Source of the DNA: a bacterium
GTDB lineage: Bacteria; Sysuimicrobiota; Sysuimicrobiia; Sysuimicrobiales; Segetimicrobiaceae
Direction of reading: 5' to 3'
Length of the DNA stretch: 64,000 nt
Assembly: GCA_035295165.1 (NCBI GenBank)
Contig: DATGJN010000049.1
Span: 53,932-117,931, forward strand
Shown one piece after another: positions 44,850-54,163 of this stretch; within the stretch, counting starts at the first letter, position 1, and the number at the start of each line of letters is the position of its first letter. The translations under genes and the position numbers were made by a program. The notes beneath the pieces are model-generated. The model was not told the DNA's origin. It was given only the letters and a program-made list of their open reading frames with translations, and searched no databases.

Positions 44850-45908
44850 ATGAACACCACGGGGTCGGGGACCGTCAGTCTCGTCGGCGACGTGATGATC
44901 GAGCGTCCGTTCGCGCGGAGCGGGCGCGGGAACGCGCCCGGGTTTCAGGCGGCGATCGCCGCGATGCGCGAGGCCGATCTAGTCATTGCCAACCTCGAGA
45001 TGCCGCTGTCGCGACGGGGATCGAAGGTGCCGAAGCACAGCAACCTGCGATCCGATCCGGACGTAATGCACGACGTGCAGGCGATGGGCGTGCAGGCCGT
45101 GACGCTCGCCAACAATCACGTGTGCGACTACGGCCCCGACGGCCTGCACGATACGGTTGCGGCCTGCCGCGAGGCCGGGATCGCCTGCTGCGGCGCGGGC
45201 GCGGATCTGGACGAGGCGCTGGCGCCGGCGCGGCTGCGGGCCGGCGGAGCGGAGGTGGCGCTCCTCAGCGTCGCGTGCACGTTGCCGGTGGAGTCCGCGG
45301 CGCGCCCCGGGAAACCGGGGATCGCGCCGATCGACGTGGGGTTCTCCTTCGAGACCGACGTCAACCTGATGGTCGAGCAGCCCGGCACGATGCCGATCGT
45401 ACACACGTGGACGTCGGCGAAGGACCAACAACGCGTCTGCGACCGGATCGCCGCGCTGCGCGTCGACGGGCGGACCGTGATCGTCGGCATCCACTGGGGC
45501 GTGCCCGAACACTGGTTGTCCCCGGTGTCGGGCCGCCTCGCCGAATACCAGCGGCCGCTCGGCCACGCGCTCATCGATGCCGGCGCCGACATCGTCTTCG
45601 GGCACCACTCGCACTCGCTGCACCCGATCGAAGTCTACCGCGGTCGGCCGATCTTCTACAGCGCCGGGAACTTCTTGTTCGAGGATCCGCGGGCGTTTAT
45701 GGCGCCGGAGTCGGTCATCGTCCAGGCGGCGGTTGGGCCGCGCCTCGGGGTCTGGCTCATCCCGGCGGTGGTGGACGCGCAGGGTTTTCCGCAGCTCGCA
45801 ACGGGCGGCGAGGCCCGTCGCGTGGTGGACTGGCTCCGGGAGTTGTCACGGGGGTTCGGCACCGCGCTCGAGATCGAGGGCGATCGGGCCCGTCTCATTC
45901 TTGACTAG
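44850..45908 (+). CDS. CapA-family metallophosphatase-like protein
   Basis: 352-residue protein of the PGA_cap/CapA family (calcineurin-like fold). Visible metal-site motifs are LVGDVMIER, IANLEMPL, TLANNHVCDYG, GIHWGVPEH and FGHHSHSLHP. No signal peptide or membrane anchor is seen, unlike the CapA of poly-gamma-glutamate synthesis, so a cytosolic hydrolase is more likely. It lies in the peptide/D-amino-acid island; a role on gamma-glutamyl or D-glutamyl compounds is possible but speculative. The ATG follows GGGAGGCG. Confidence 0.8.
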   Translation: MNTTGSGTVSLVGDVMIERPFARSGRGNAPGFQAAIAAMREADLVIANLEMPLSRRGSKVPKHSNLRSDPDVMHDVQAMGVQAVTLANNHVCDYGPDGLHDTVAACREAGIACCGAGADLDEALAPARLRAGGAEVALLSVACTLPVESAARPGKPGIAPIDVGFSFETDVNLMVEQPGTMPIVHTWTSAKDQQRVCDRIAALRVDGRTVIVGIHWGVPEHWLSPVSGRLAEYQRPLGHALIDAGADIVFGHHSHSLHPIEVYRGRPIFYSAGNFLFEDPRAFMAPESVIVQAAVGPRLGVWLIPAVVDAQGFPQLATGGEARRVVDWLRELSRGFGTALEIEGDRARLILD

Positions 45909-45953
45909 GTCCGCGTTCCACAGTTCGGCATTCAGGAAAGGAGAGAGAACCGG

Positions 45954-47723
45954 ATGAGCCGTCTGGCAGAGATCACCGGGTGGAGCGACGGCGAGCTCGA
46001 GCGTCGTGTGCTCGACGCCGTCTCGCTCAAGGCCCCGTGGCGGGTGGTGGAACAGTTCTCGAAACTCACGCGCCTGTCGGGGTCGCCCGAGGAGAGGCGC
46101 GCGTTCGAAATCCTCATCGCGCAGCTCGGGCGATGGGGCGTGCCGTACCACCTGCACGAGCCGCTGTGCTTCATCTCGATCCCCGGGCCGTCGGGCGTCC
46201 GCTGCAACGGCACGTCCTACCGGGCGAAGACGCCGGCGATGTCGGTGTCGACCGGCGGCAGCGAGGTGTCGGGCGAGCTCGTGTACGTTCGGGGCGTGGG
46301 CGGCGAGAGCGCGGGCGACGTGTTTTCCACCGGCGTGGAGTTTGGGGGCACGCGCGTCGCCGGGAAGATCGTCGTCACCGAGGGCATGGCGTCCCCCGGC
46401 AAGGTCAAGGATCTCATGGCCGCCGGCGCGCTCGCCGGGATCTTCGTCAACCCCGGCCAGAACATTCACGAGGGGATCTGCACGACCATCTGGGGGACGC
46501 CGGATGTCGACTCGGCCGTGCGGCAGCCGACGATCCCGGTGGTCGCGGTGAACCTGCCGGACGGGCAGGCGCTGATCCGCGAGGCCCAGCAGGCAAGCCG
46601 GGGTTCGGTCTCGACCCAACTCGACACCGGGTGGCGCACGATCCCCGTGCTCGTCGCCGAGATCCCGGGGCGGCACGCCGCCGACGAGTTCGTCCTCCTG
46701 CACGGACACCTGGACGGGTGGCATTTCGGCGTCGGGGACAATGCCACCGGGAACGCAACGCTGCTCGAGCTCGCCCGCGTGTTCTGGCGGCATCGCCGCC
46801 GGCTCTCGCGCACGCTCCGCATCGCGTGGTGGTCGGGCCACTCGCACGGCCGGTACGCCGGCTCGACATGGTACGCCGACACCCACGCGATCGATCTGGC
46901 CCGGTCCTGCGTGGCGCAGGTCAACTGCGACTCGCCGGGCTGCCGGTGGGCGACCACGTACAACCACCTCACGGCGATGAGCGAGACGGTGCCGCTGGTC
47001 GACAGCGTGATCCGGGCGACGACCGGCATCACCCCCGAGCCGGAGCGGCCGCCGCGCGCCGGCGACTACTCGTTCAACAACATCGGGCTGTCGTCGTTCT
47101 TCATGCTGAGCTCCACCATGGCCGAGGCTGACCGCGCGGCGAAGGGCTACTACGCGGTCGGCGGCTGCGGCGGCAACATCGCGTGGCACACCGAGGACGA
47201 CCTCATGGACATCGCCGACAAGGACAACCTGCTGCGCGATATGCGCGTGTACGCCGCCTCGGTGCTGCGGACGCTGAACGCGCCGCTGCACCCGCTGGAC
47301 TGGACGAGGACGGTCGGGGAGTTCCGTGCGACGCTCGCCGGCTACGAGCAGGCCGCGGGGGGCCGGTTCGACTTTGGCCCCGCGCGCGCGGCGCTCGACG
47401 GACTGGACGCCGCCCTCGAAGGATTCTACGCGAAGGCGCCAGCGCGGGGCACCGCGAAGACCCCAGCGGTGAAGCGCTTCAACGCCGCGCAGCGGCGACT
47501 GGGGCGCCTGCTGATCCCGGTCAACTACAGCCGGATGCCGGCGTTCTGGCATGACCCCGCCGTCAACGTGCCACCTCTCCCGGATCTCTCCCCAGCGGTA
47601 GGACTGGCGCGCGCGGGCGGGGACGCCGGCCAGGAGGGGGTGCTCCGGACGCACCTGACCCGCGGCCAGAACCGGCTCGTGTGGGCGCTTGAGCAAGCGC
47701 GTGAGGCCGTCGGCGGCGCCTGA
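45954..47723 (+). CDS. M28-like peptidase with PA domain
   Basis: 589-residue protein. A protease-associated domain (about 90-210) interrupts the catalytic fold. M28 zinc-site counterparts are HGHLDGW, VGDNATGNA, VNCDSPG and AWHTEDD. The usual EE pair (general base plus ligand) is replaced by Ser-His within GHSHGRYAGSTWYAD (about 295-309). The same substitution occurs in the reverse-strand paralogue next door, so it is a subfamily trait. A C-terminal helical region of about 150 residues follows. No signal peptide, so intracellular. GGAAAGGAGAGA precedes the ATG. Confidence 0.8.
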   Translation: MSRLAEITGWSDGELERRVLDAVSLKAPWRVVEQFSKLTRLSGSPEERRAFEILIAQLGRWGVPYHLHEPLCFISIPGPSGVRCNGTSYRAKTPAMSVSTGGSEVSGELVYVRGVGGESAGDVFSTGVEFGGTRVAGKIVVTEGMASPGKVKDLMAAGALAGIFVNPGQNIHEGICTTIWGTPDVDSAVRQPTIPVVAVNLPDGQALIREAQQASRGSVSTQLDTGWRTIPVLVAEIPGRHAADEFVLLHGHLDGWHFGVGDNATGNATLLELARVFWRHRRRLSRTLRIAWWSGHSHGRYAGSTWYADTHAIDLARSCVAQVNCDSPGCRWATTYNHLTAMSETVPLVDSVIRATTGITPEPERPPRAGDYSFNNIGLSSFFMLSSTMAEADRAAKGYYAVGGCGGNIAWHTEDDLMDIADKDNLLRDMRVYAASVLRTLNAPLHPLDWTRTVGEFRATLAGYEQAAGGRFDFGPARAALDGLDAALEGFYAKAPARGTAKTPAVKRFNAAQRRLGRLLIPVNYSRMPAFWHDPAVNVPPLPDLSPAVGLARAGGDAGQEGVLRTHLTRGQNRLVWALEQAREAVGGA

Positions 47724-47750
47724 AGCGACCGCGCGCTTCAAGAGGCGATC

Positions 47751-47781
47751 GGAGGGGGGCCGGCGCGCGCCGGCCCCCTCC
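47751..47781. terminator. Bidirectional hairpin between convergent M28 genes
   Basis: A 15-bp G/C-rich stem with one bulged G (47751-47766 against 47767-47781, core CCGGCGCGCGCCGG) sits between the stops of the two M28-like genes at 47723 and 47796. It can fold from either strand and probably ends both transcripts. Confidence 0.65.
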
Positions 47782-47795
47782 GCGTCGCTGCTTGG

Positions 47796-49547
47796 CTATC
47801 TCTTGCGATCGATCGCCGACAGCGTCGTCTCCACTTCGCGCGTCGCGTCGCGGAGCGCCGAGGCGACGCGATTCGCCTCTCGGGTCACCTGCGCCCGAAG
47901 AAACCCGTACGTCGCCTGGCCGTGGAGTTGCGGCAGGCCCGCCGCCTGGCCGAGCGCGGCGAGCGTGGACTGCGTCGTGGCCCGCATGATCGGCGACCAT
48001 TCCGCGGGGTCGTGCTGGAAGCGCCCCCCCTGACTGTAGACGACCGAGGTCAGGATCCGGCTGATCCGGATGAGCGACTCGTTCAGGGGCCGCCGGGCCG
48101 CGGCGCTCCGCGCGCTCGCCGCAGCGTCCTCCAACCTCGCGGCGGCGGCGGCGAACACCTCGGCCTCGGCGTGCACCCGGGAGAGGTCCAGGTGCGTTCC
48201 GGTCTTCTCCGCGATGGCGGTCAGGACCCGGCGGATCTCGTTCGCGCCGTCGACGTGGCTGATCGGCAGCACCGGGGCATTGGCCAGTTCGACAATCGCC
48301 GTCAGCGACACCCGCGTGTCGAGCGCCAGGATCTCGACGTCCGCCTTGTCGAGCGTGTCGAACTCGGTGTGCCACCACCACGCGTTCGCCGCACCGCCGG
48401 TCCAGGGCCGCTGGTCGGGGTGACCGTCGGGAAGGAACGGGTAGGTCGAGAACGCGGGCACGCCGTTGGCGAGGAACGACTGATCCGCCGCGCGGGAGGG
48501 GCGGTGGATCGGCGCGTTCGCCTGCCCGGTGACGCGCTCGATCACGCCTCGGCAGAACCGCTCGACCTCCGCGGTCGTGTGCCGGGCGACATACTTCGTC
48601 GCGCCCCGTACGCCCGGGGAGTCGATATTGTGGTAGGCGAGACAGTGGTCCGCGATGTCCTGGAAGAACTGGTCCGCGTACCAGGTCGAGCCCGCGTAGC
48701 GGCCGTGGGAGTGCCCCGGCCACCAGCACAGCCGCACGCTGCGCTTGAGCCCGGCGCGGTGCTCCCAGAGCACCTTGGCCATTTCGATCAGGCACGCGTC
48801 GCCGGTCGCATTGTCCGTGATGCCCACGTCCCAGGAGCAGTAGTGGGCGCCGACCAGGACGAACAGCTCCGGCTCGTCGACGCCGGGGATGCGCGCCTCG
48901 GGAAGGAGGGCCGGCGTCCACCCGGTCGTGACCTCGGTCGTGATCTTGGCGCGCACGCGCGCGCCGCCGCCGAGCAGTCGCTTCAGCGCGTCGCCGCTCT
49001 CCTTGTTGACCGAGACCACGGGCACGTGGGGCAGCCGGTCCAACTGGTCCAGCCCGGGCGTGCCCCAGATCGTGGTGCCGATCATGTTGTGGATGACGCG
49101 GTCCTGGTTTGCGAAGATCACCGCGGCGCACCCAGCCCGCGTGGCGCGCATGATCGTCACCGGTGTGGCTAACCCGTCGATCAGCGCGGCTTCGCCGGCG
49201 CCGCGTGCCAGGTTGCCGTCCGCGAGGTACGTCAGATCGGCGACGATCCCGTCCGGGCCTGTGCTTCGACCGAACGAGTGGGTCAGGCAGCGCAGCTGCA
49301 TCGGCTCCGGCTCCAGCACGTGCAGCGTCGCCCGGATCGGGTAACTCAAATAGGCGTCGAACTCATGCACCGTCACCGGCACGCCCGTACCGCGGAGTTG
49401 ATCGGCGATGTACGCCGCGGCCCGCGCCTCGCCGGGCCCTCCCGTGTCCCGGCGCACGGTGGCAAACCACTCGAGGGACTGCTGCAGCCGGTCGGCCCGG
49501 ACCGCCCTGGTTACGGTGTCTACCGTCGTTTCCACGTCGGGGCTCAC
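47796..49547 (-). CDS. M28-like peptidase, second paralogue
   Basis: 583-residue paralogue of the forward-strand M28-like gene, last in a four-gene reverse operon. It keeps ITDNATGDA, the Ser-His variant GHSHGRYAGSTWYAD (about 277-291), HNIDSPG and WWWHTEFD. The first metal motif reads GAHYCSWD instead of HxD. The PA-domain region with HNMIGTTIWGTPG precedes it. The GTG start overlaps the racemase stop (GTGA) and AGGAGG lies upstream. Probably an intracellular aminopeptidase or amidohydrolase acting on products of the neighbouring enzymes. Confidence 0.78.
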   Translation of the reverse strand: MSPDVETTVDTVTRAVRADRLQQSLEWFATVRRDTGGPGEARAAAYIADQLRGTGVPVTVHEFDAYLSYPIRATLHVLEPEPMQLRCLTHSFGRSTGPDGIVADLTYLADGNLARGAGEAALIDGLATPVTIMRATRAGCAAVIFANQDRVIHNMIGTTIWGTPGLDQLDRLPHVPVVSVNKESGDALKRLLGGGARVRAKITTEVTTGWTPALLPEARIPGVDEPELFVLVGAHYCSWDVGITDNATGDACLIEMAKVLWEHRAGLKRSVRLCWWPGHSHGRYAGSTWYADQFFQDIADHCLAYHNIDSPGVRGATKYVARHTTAEVERFCRGVIERVTGQANAPIHRPSRAADQSFLANGVPAFSTYPFLPDGHPDQRPWTGGAANAWWWHTEFDTLDKADVEILALDTRVSLTAIVELANAPVLPISHVDGANEIRRVLTAIAEKTGTHLDLSRVHAEAEVFAAAAARLEDAAASARSAAARRPLNESLIRISRILTSVVYSQGGRFQHDPAEWSPIMRATTQSTLAALGQAAGLPQLHGQATYGFLRAQVTREANRVASALRDATREVETTLSAIDRKR

Positions 49548-50689
49548 GCCGTTCGTCCTCCTCCGTGCGTGCGTTCTCCCTGCGCGCGGAACGTTTCTTT
49601 GCGGAGCGTGTACTTCTCCACGAGCGGCTCCACCACGGCGACCCCCAGCCCCGGGCCCGTGGGAACATCCACGGTGCCGTCCGCGTTGACCTCGAACCAC
49701 GGATCGATGATGTCCTCGTGAAAGTAGCGGCGGCTTGCGCCGAGGTCGGCGGGCAGCGTGAAGTTCTCGAGCGCGGAGAGCGCGACATTCGCCGCCCGGC
49801 CCACGCCCGTTTCGAGAAAGCCGCCGCACCACACCGGCACGCCGCGGGCGCGGCACACGTCGTGGCACCGGAGCGCCTCGGCGAGGCCGCCCATGCGTGC
49901 GGCCTTGATGTTGATGATGCGGCACGCACCCAGGTCCAGCGCCTTGCGCGCGTCCTCGGCCGAACAGATCGACTCGTCGAGGCAGAGCGGCGTGCGCAGC
50001 TCGCGTTGCAGCGTGGCGTGGTCGATGATGTCGTCATGGTCGAGCGGCTGCTCGATCATCATGAGATCGTACGCGTCGAGCGACCGGAGGCGCGCCGTGT
50101 CCTCGAGCGTGTAGGCGGTGTTTGCGTCCACCTGCAGGCCGATCGGGCCGAAGCGGCGCCGAATCGCCTCCACGACCTCGAGGTCGAACCCCGGCTTGAT
50201 CTTCATTTTGATCCGCTGGTAGCCTTGCCCAAGCCACGTCTCGATCCGCCGGAGCACCGCGTCCACCGTGGGTTCGATCCCGACGCTCATCCCGACGGCC
50301 ACCTTCGCGCGCGTGCCGCCGAGCGCACGTGCGAGCGAGATGCCCCGGGATTGCGCGTGCGCATCCCACGCGGCCGCCTCCAGGCCGGACTTGGTCAGAT
50401 AGTTCCGCCGGATGGGGTGGAGCCAGTGCGCGATCTCCCGAGGATCCGAGAATTCGCGGCCGAGCACGCGCGGGATCGCGAAGTTCGCGAGGATCGGCCA
50501 GGCGGTGTCGATCGTCTCCTCTTTGTAGTATGGCTTCGCCGTGACCGGTGATTCGCCCCACCCCGCCACCCCGTCCGCCCAAATGCGGACGAGGAGGCAG
50601 TCTTTGTTATCGTCCCGGTCCACGGACGTTTCGAACGGAAACACGTACGGCATCTGGATCTGGCGGAGTTCGATGCGCTCGATCTTCAC
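49544..50689 (-). CDS. N-succinylamino-acid racemase / OSBS
   Basis: 381-residue enolase-superfamily enzyme of the NSAR/OSBS group. All catalytic residues align: K161-x-K163 (KMKIK), D188, E213 (IEQPL), D238 (LDESI) and K262 (NIKAARMGG). Members racemise N-succinylamino acids, make o-succinylbenzoate for menaquinone, or both. The adjacent GNAT-type gene and M20 hydrolase match the known D-to-L amino-acid conversion pathway, and no men genes are nearby, so the racemase role is favoured. ATG start overlaps the GNAT stop (ATGA). Confidence 0.87.
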   Translation of the reverse strand: MKIERIELRQIQMPYVFPFETSVDRDDNKDCLLVRIWADGVAGWGESPVTAKPYYKEETIDTAWPILANFAIPRVLGREFSDPREIAHWLHPIRRNYLTKSGLEAAAWDAHAQSRGISLARALGGTRAKVAVGMSVGIEPTVDAVLRRIETWLGQGYQRIKMKIKPGFDLEVVEAIRRRFGPIGLQVDANTAYTLEDTARLRSLDAYDLMMIEQPLDHDDIIDHATLQRELRTPLCLDESICSAEDARKALDLGACRIINIKAARMGGLAEALRCHDVCRARGVPVWCGGFLETGVGRAANVALSALENFTLPADLGASRRYFHEDIIDPWFEVNADGTVDVPTGPGLGVAVVEPLVEKYTLRKETFRAQGERTHGGGRTA

Positions 50690-51573
50690 GACAGGACTCC
50701 CTTCAGCTCAAGGACGTAGGCGACGCGGGGGCTGCCCGCGCTTGCCTGGCGGACCACCGCGGTGACCTCATACCGGCGGCCGAAGTAGTGGAGGAACACG
50801 TGCCGCGTCACCTCCCGCCACTGCAGTGCGGCCGCGGGGCCGTGCGTTTTGAGGCGGGCGAGATCCGCGGGGATCTCGACGAGCAGGCACGGGTCCGCCA
50901 GCGCGAGGTCGGGGGTCGCCGGGGGCGAGAGGGGCCCGGGCGCGGCGCCGTCCGCGCCACGCGCCGCGGTGAGGGCCCACGCGGACGTGGCCGTCGACGG
51001 AGGCGGGGCTCCGGCGAGCCGGGCGACGACACGCGGCGACCGCAACCACCAGTCCACTTCGAATCGATCGCTCGGGAGGCCTTTGTTGATCGCGTCGGTC
51101 ATCTGGCCATAGTAGTCCACGTAGTATCGCGACGCCACGACGCCGAGGCGGTCAAAGTTGAACCACGCGTTGCGGCCCTGGAGCGGGTCGTACGTCCACA
51201 CGATGCGGTCGAGCCCTGCGGCGAGCGCCGCGTCGCGCTGGGCGCGTTTGAGGCGGAGGCCCAGCCCGGCCCCCTGGTGCGCGGGGAGGACGCCAGCCAT
51301 GTGCGAGTACCACAGCGGTCCCTCGGGCCGCAGGCCTGGGAACGCGTACGCGAAGCCGATGAGCTCGTCGTCCGCGGTGAACGCGCCCAGGACCAACCCG
51401 CCCGCGGAGACGGCGGCGACGAGTTGGTTGAGGGGGACGATCTCGACGGCAGGCATCCCCCACACGGCCATCTGGAGCGCCTCGCAGCGCCGCAGCGTTG
51501 CGGGGTCGGTCATCGGCCGGACGGTGTACGTCGCTGCCGACCGATGGCGTTGCGCGGGGGCATGGTCACCCAA
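50686..51573 (-). CDS. GNAT-like acyltransferase of the racemase operon
   Basis: Predicted 295-residue acyltransferase of the COG3375 type, usually encoded beside NSAR-type racemases, where it is proposed to succinylate D-amino acids. The acetyl-CoA-binding core is LPAHQGAGLGLRLKRAQRDAAL in two parts, followed by WTYDPLQGRNAWFNFDRLG. The conserved N-terminus (TYTVRPMTDPATLRRCEALQ region) lies before the first good ATG (51513), so I choose a TTG at 51573 that overlaps the M42 stop and follows GGAGGAGG; the ATG remains possible. Confidence 0.78.
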   Translation of the reverse strand: MGDHAPAQRHRSAATYTVRPMTDPATLRRCEALQMAVWGMPAVEIVPLNQLVAAVSAGGLVLGAFTADDELIGFAYAFPGLRPEGPLWYSHMAGVLPAHQGAGLGLRLKRAQRDAALAAGLDRIVWTYDPLQGRNAWFNFDRLGVVASRYYVDYYGQMTDAINKGLPSDRFEVDWWLRSPRVVARLAGAPPPSTATSAWALTAARGADGAAPGPLSPPATPDLALADPCLLVEIPADLARLKTHGPAAALQWREVTRHVFLHYFGRRYEVTAVVRQASAGSPRVAYVLELKGVLS

Positions 51574-52618
51574 CGAGCGTGTGCGCCTCCTCCACAAACG
51601 CGGTTACGAGCCGGATCGCGCCCTCCACGTCGCCAAGTCGCAGGAGGCTAAGCGGCGTATGGATGTACCGGCACGGCACGGAGATCCCGCCGGCGAGCAC
51701 TCCACCGCGGCTCAAGTGGATCGCGCCCGCGTCCGTGCCGCCGAACAGCGGGGTCTTGAGCTGGTAGGGGATCCCGCGCGCCTCCGCCATGCGCTCGAGC
51801 GCGCGCACGAACTGAGGCCGCACGATGATCGAGTTGTCCGCGACGGAGATCGCCGGCCCACGGCCCAGGCGCGTGACCTGGCGGGCGCCCGATACGCCAG
51901 GGACATCCGCGGCGACGGTGCCCTCGAGCGCCAGCGCGATCACGGGGTCGAGCTGGTATGCGGCCGTGCGCGCGCCCCGAAGCCCGATCTCCTCCGCGAC
52001 CGCGAAGTTGCAGGCGACCGTCATCTCGGGCGTCCGCCCGGCCAGCGCCTCCAGCGTCTTGAGCATGACCACGCAGCCGACGCGGTCGTCGAACGCCTTA
52101 CCCAGCACGCTGCCGTCTCCCAGCGTCTCGAACGGATACGCGAGCGTCCCGGGATCGCCGATGCGAATCCCCCGGTCGGCGACCTCGACCGCGGAGTCCG
52201 CGCCGATGTCGATGAACAGGGCCTCGATCGGGAGCGGTTTCGTGCGCTCGTCGGCGCTGAGCAGGTGTGGAGGGAGGGCGCCGATCACCCCCCGATGCAG
52301 CGTGCCGGACCGCGCGCGGATCGTAACCGCCTGCGCGGGGAGGATGCGCGCGTCCCATCCGCCGATCGTCGCGAATCGGAGAAACCCCGTGTCCTCGACG
52401 TGGTTGATGATGAAGCCGATCTCGTCCATGTGCGCGTCCAGCATCAGCACGCGCGCCGTGCGGCCGCGGCGGACCGCGATCAGGTTCCCGAGGGGATCGG
52501 TCCGCGTCTCGTCCGCAAGCGGCGTCACGAGCGGGCGCAGGACGTCGCGCACGTCGTCTTCGAAGCCGGCGACGCCGAACGTGTTCGACAGTGATTCCAG
52601 CAGCGCGAGCGTCTCCAT
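51566..52618 (-). CDS. M42-family aminopeptidase
   Basis: 350-residue dinuclear-metal aminopeptidase (glutamyl/TET aminopeptidase family), forming large cytosolic particles in relatives. Metal and catalytic motifs are DAHMDEIGF, FDDRVGC, AEEIGLRGA, and HTPLS near the C-terminus; the PDZ-like insert lies at about 75-160. It removes N-terminal residues from short peptides. First gene of the reverse operon M42, GNAT, racemase, M28, all linked by overlaps. The ATG at 52618 is the family start; the longer open frame is unsupported. Confidence 0.9.
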   Translation of the reverse strand: METLALLESLSNTFGVAGFEDDVRDVLRPLVTPLADETRTDPLGNLIAVRRGRTARVLMLDAHMDEIGFIINHVEDTGFLRFATIGGWDARILPAQAVTIRARSGTLHRGVIGALPPHLLSADERTKPLPIEALFIDIGADSAVEVADRGIRIGDPGTLAYPFETLGDGSVLGKAFDDRVGCVVMLKTLEALAGRTPEMTVACNFAVAEEIGLRGARTAAYQLDPVIALALEGTVAADVPGVSGARQVTRLGRGPAISVADNSIIVRPQFVRALERMAEARGIPYQLKTPLFGGTDAGAIHLSRGGVLAGGISVPCRYIHTPLSLLRLGDVEGAIRLVTAFVEEAHTLVG

Positions 52619-52807
52619 GGGGCCCCTCAACCGATGAAATGGACGCGTACTGCAGATTCCGCCCCGCGCGAGACTCCTCCTGTAACGCGCGGCGTGACGC
52701 CGTCGCGCTCCGTGCCCGGCGGTGCGCGACCGGCCGTGGCCAGGGAAACTCGCGCGCGGCCGCCAATTCTGACCCGCAGCAGGCCGGATGATTCCAAGGG
52801 AGGACGC

Positions 52808-54163
52808 ATGGACGCGTTGACCGCGCACGTCGATCGTGAGATGCCGAGAACGCTCGAGGACCTGCGGGGTCTGGTCCGCATTCCCTCCGTCGCGGCGCAG
52901 CGCCGGGGCATTCCCGAGTGCGCGCGGGCGGTCGGGGACCTCCTTCGCGGCGCCGCCGGCCGCGTGACCGTGATCGAACAGGACGGAGCGAGCCCCATCG
53001 TGACCGCCGAGTTCGACGGGCGGTCGCCGCGGACGCTCCTGTTCTACAACCACTACGACGTCCAACCCGCGGAGCCGCTCGAGGAATGGACGGCGCCGGC
53101 TTTCGACGTGACTCAACGAGACGGCCTCCTGATCGGTCGCGGGATCGCCGACAACAAAGGCGACCTCGTCACCCGCGTCGCCGCGCTCCGAGCGCTGCGG
53201 GCGGTCCACGGCGGGCTGCCGTGCCGTGTCAAGTTTGTCGTCGAGGGCGAGGAGGAGGTCAGCAGCGTTCACTTCGGGGCCGCGACGCGGGCGCACACGG
53301 ATCTACTGCGCGCCGACGCCTGCATCTGGGAGTACGGCGAGCGGGATCACCAGGAACGGATGCACCTGGTGCTGGGCATGAAAGGCATCTGCTACCTGCA
53401 GCTTGAGGCGACGACCGCGCAGGTCGATCTCCATTCGTCGTTTGGGGCCGTAATCGAGGGGGCGGCGCTTCGCCTGACCTGGGCGCTGAGCACGTTCAAA
53501 GATCGAAGCGGACGTGTGCAGATTCCCGGCCACTACGATCGCGTGCGCCGCCCGACCTCGGCCGAGGAGGACGCGATCCGCCAGATCCCGCCGGACGTCG
53601 TGGACGGTGTGCGCCGGCAGGCCGGCGTGGAGACGCTGATCGGCGGCGTCAGCGGGCCGGATGCGGTGCGCCAGCTTCTCTTCACGCCGACGTGCACGCT
53701 CTGCGGGATCTGGGGCGGATACACGCTGGAGGGGTCGAAGACGGTGCTCCCCAAGGTGGCGAGGGCGAAGGTGGACTTTCGCCTCGTTCCCGACCAGGAT
53801 CCGCACGAGGTCGCGCGCAACGTGCGGAAGCACCTCGACGCGCTCGGCTTCACGGATGTCGCGATCACCGTGCTCGGCGCGGAGTTTCCGTTCCGCACCG
53901 ATCCGACGGACCGGTTTGTCGGCGTGGTTCGGCAGGCGGTCGAGGCGACGACGAAGCGGTCGGTGCTCGTGTATCCGACGTCTGCGGGCACGGGGCCGAT
54001 GCATGATATCGGGCCCGTGCTTAATGTCCCGATGGTGAGCACGGGGTCGGGGTACTGGAACGCCCGCGCCCACGCGCCGGACGAGAACGTGCGCATGGCG
54101 GACTTCCGCGAAACGGTGTTGTTGATGGCCGACGTGCTGGCGCGCTTCGCGGATACCGACTAG
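52808..54163 (+). CDS. M20-family dipeptidase/deacylase
   Basis: 451-residue di-zinc hydrolase of the M20 family, ArgE/DapE/CNDP-like. Motifs: NHYDVQPAEP (first metal His and Asp), RGIADNKGDL (bridging Asp), EGEEEV (catalytic Glu pair) and GTGPMHDIGPVLN; the dimerisation lid spans about 185-330. It is divergent from the M42 operon and 190 bases away. M20 enzymes complete the N-succinyl-amino-acid pathway by removing succinate from the L-form, so this one is a candidate L-desuccinylase; a plain dipeptidase is the alternative. AGGGAGGA precedes the ATG. Confidence 0.88.
   Translation: MDALTAHVDREMPRTLEDLRGLVRIPSVAAQRRGIPECARAVGDLLRGAAGRVTVIEQDGASPIVTAEFDGRSPRTLLFYNHYDVQPAEPLEEWTAPAFDVTQRDGLLIGRGIADNKGDLVTRVAALRALRAVHGGLPCRVKFVVEGEEEVSSVHFGAATRAHTDLLRADACIWEYGERDHQERMHLVLGMKGICYLQLEATTAQVDLHSSFGAVIEGAALRLTWALSTFKDRSGRVQIPGHYDRVRRPTSAEEDAIRQIPPDVVDGVRRQAGVETLIGGVSGPDAVRQLLFTPTCTLCGIWGGYTLEGSKTVLPKVARAKVDFRLVPDQDPHEVARNVRKHLDALGFTDVAITVLGAEFPFRTDPTDRFVGVVRQAVEATTKRSVLVYPTSAGTGPMHDIGPVLNVPMVSTGSGYWNARAHAPDENVRMADFRETVLLMADVLARFADTD

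Noticed and set aside
41720..44860. 1046-residue reverse-strand open frame antisense to the peptide ABC genes
   Set aside because: Same shadow pattern; the forward genes have clear family motifs.
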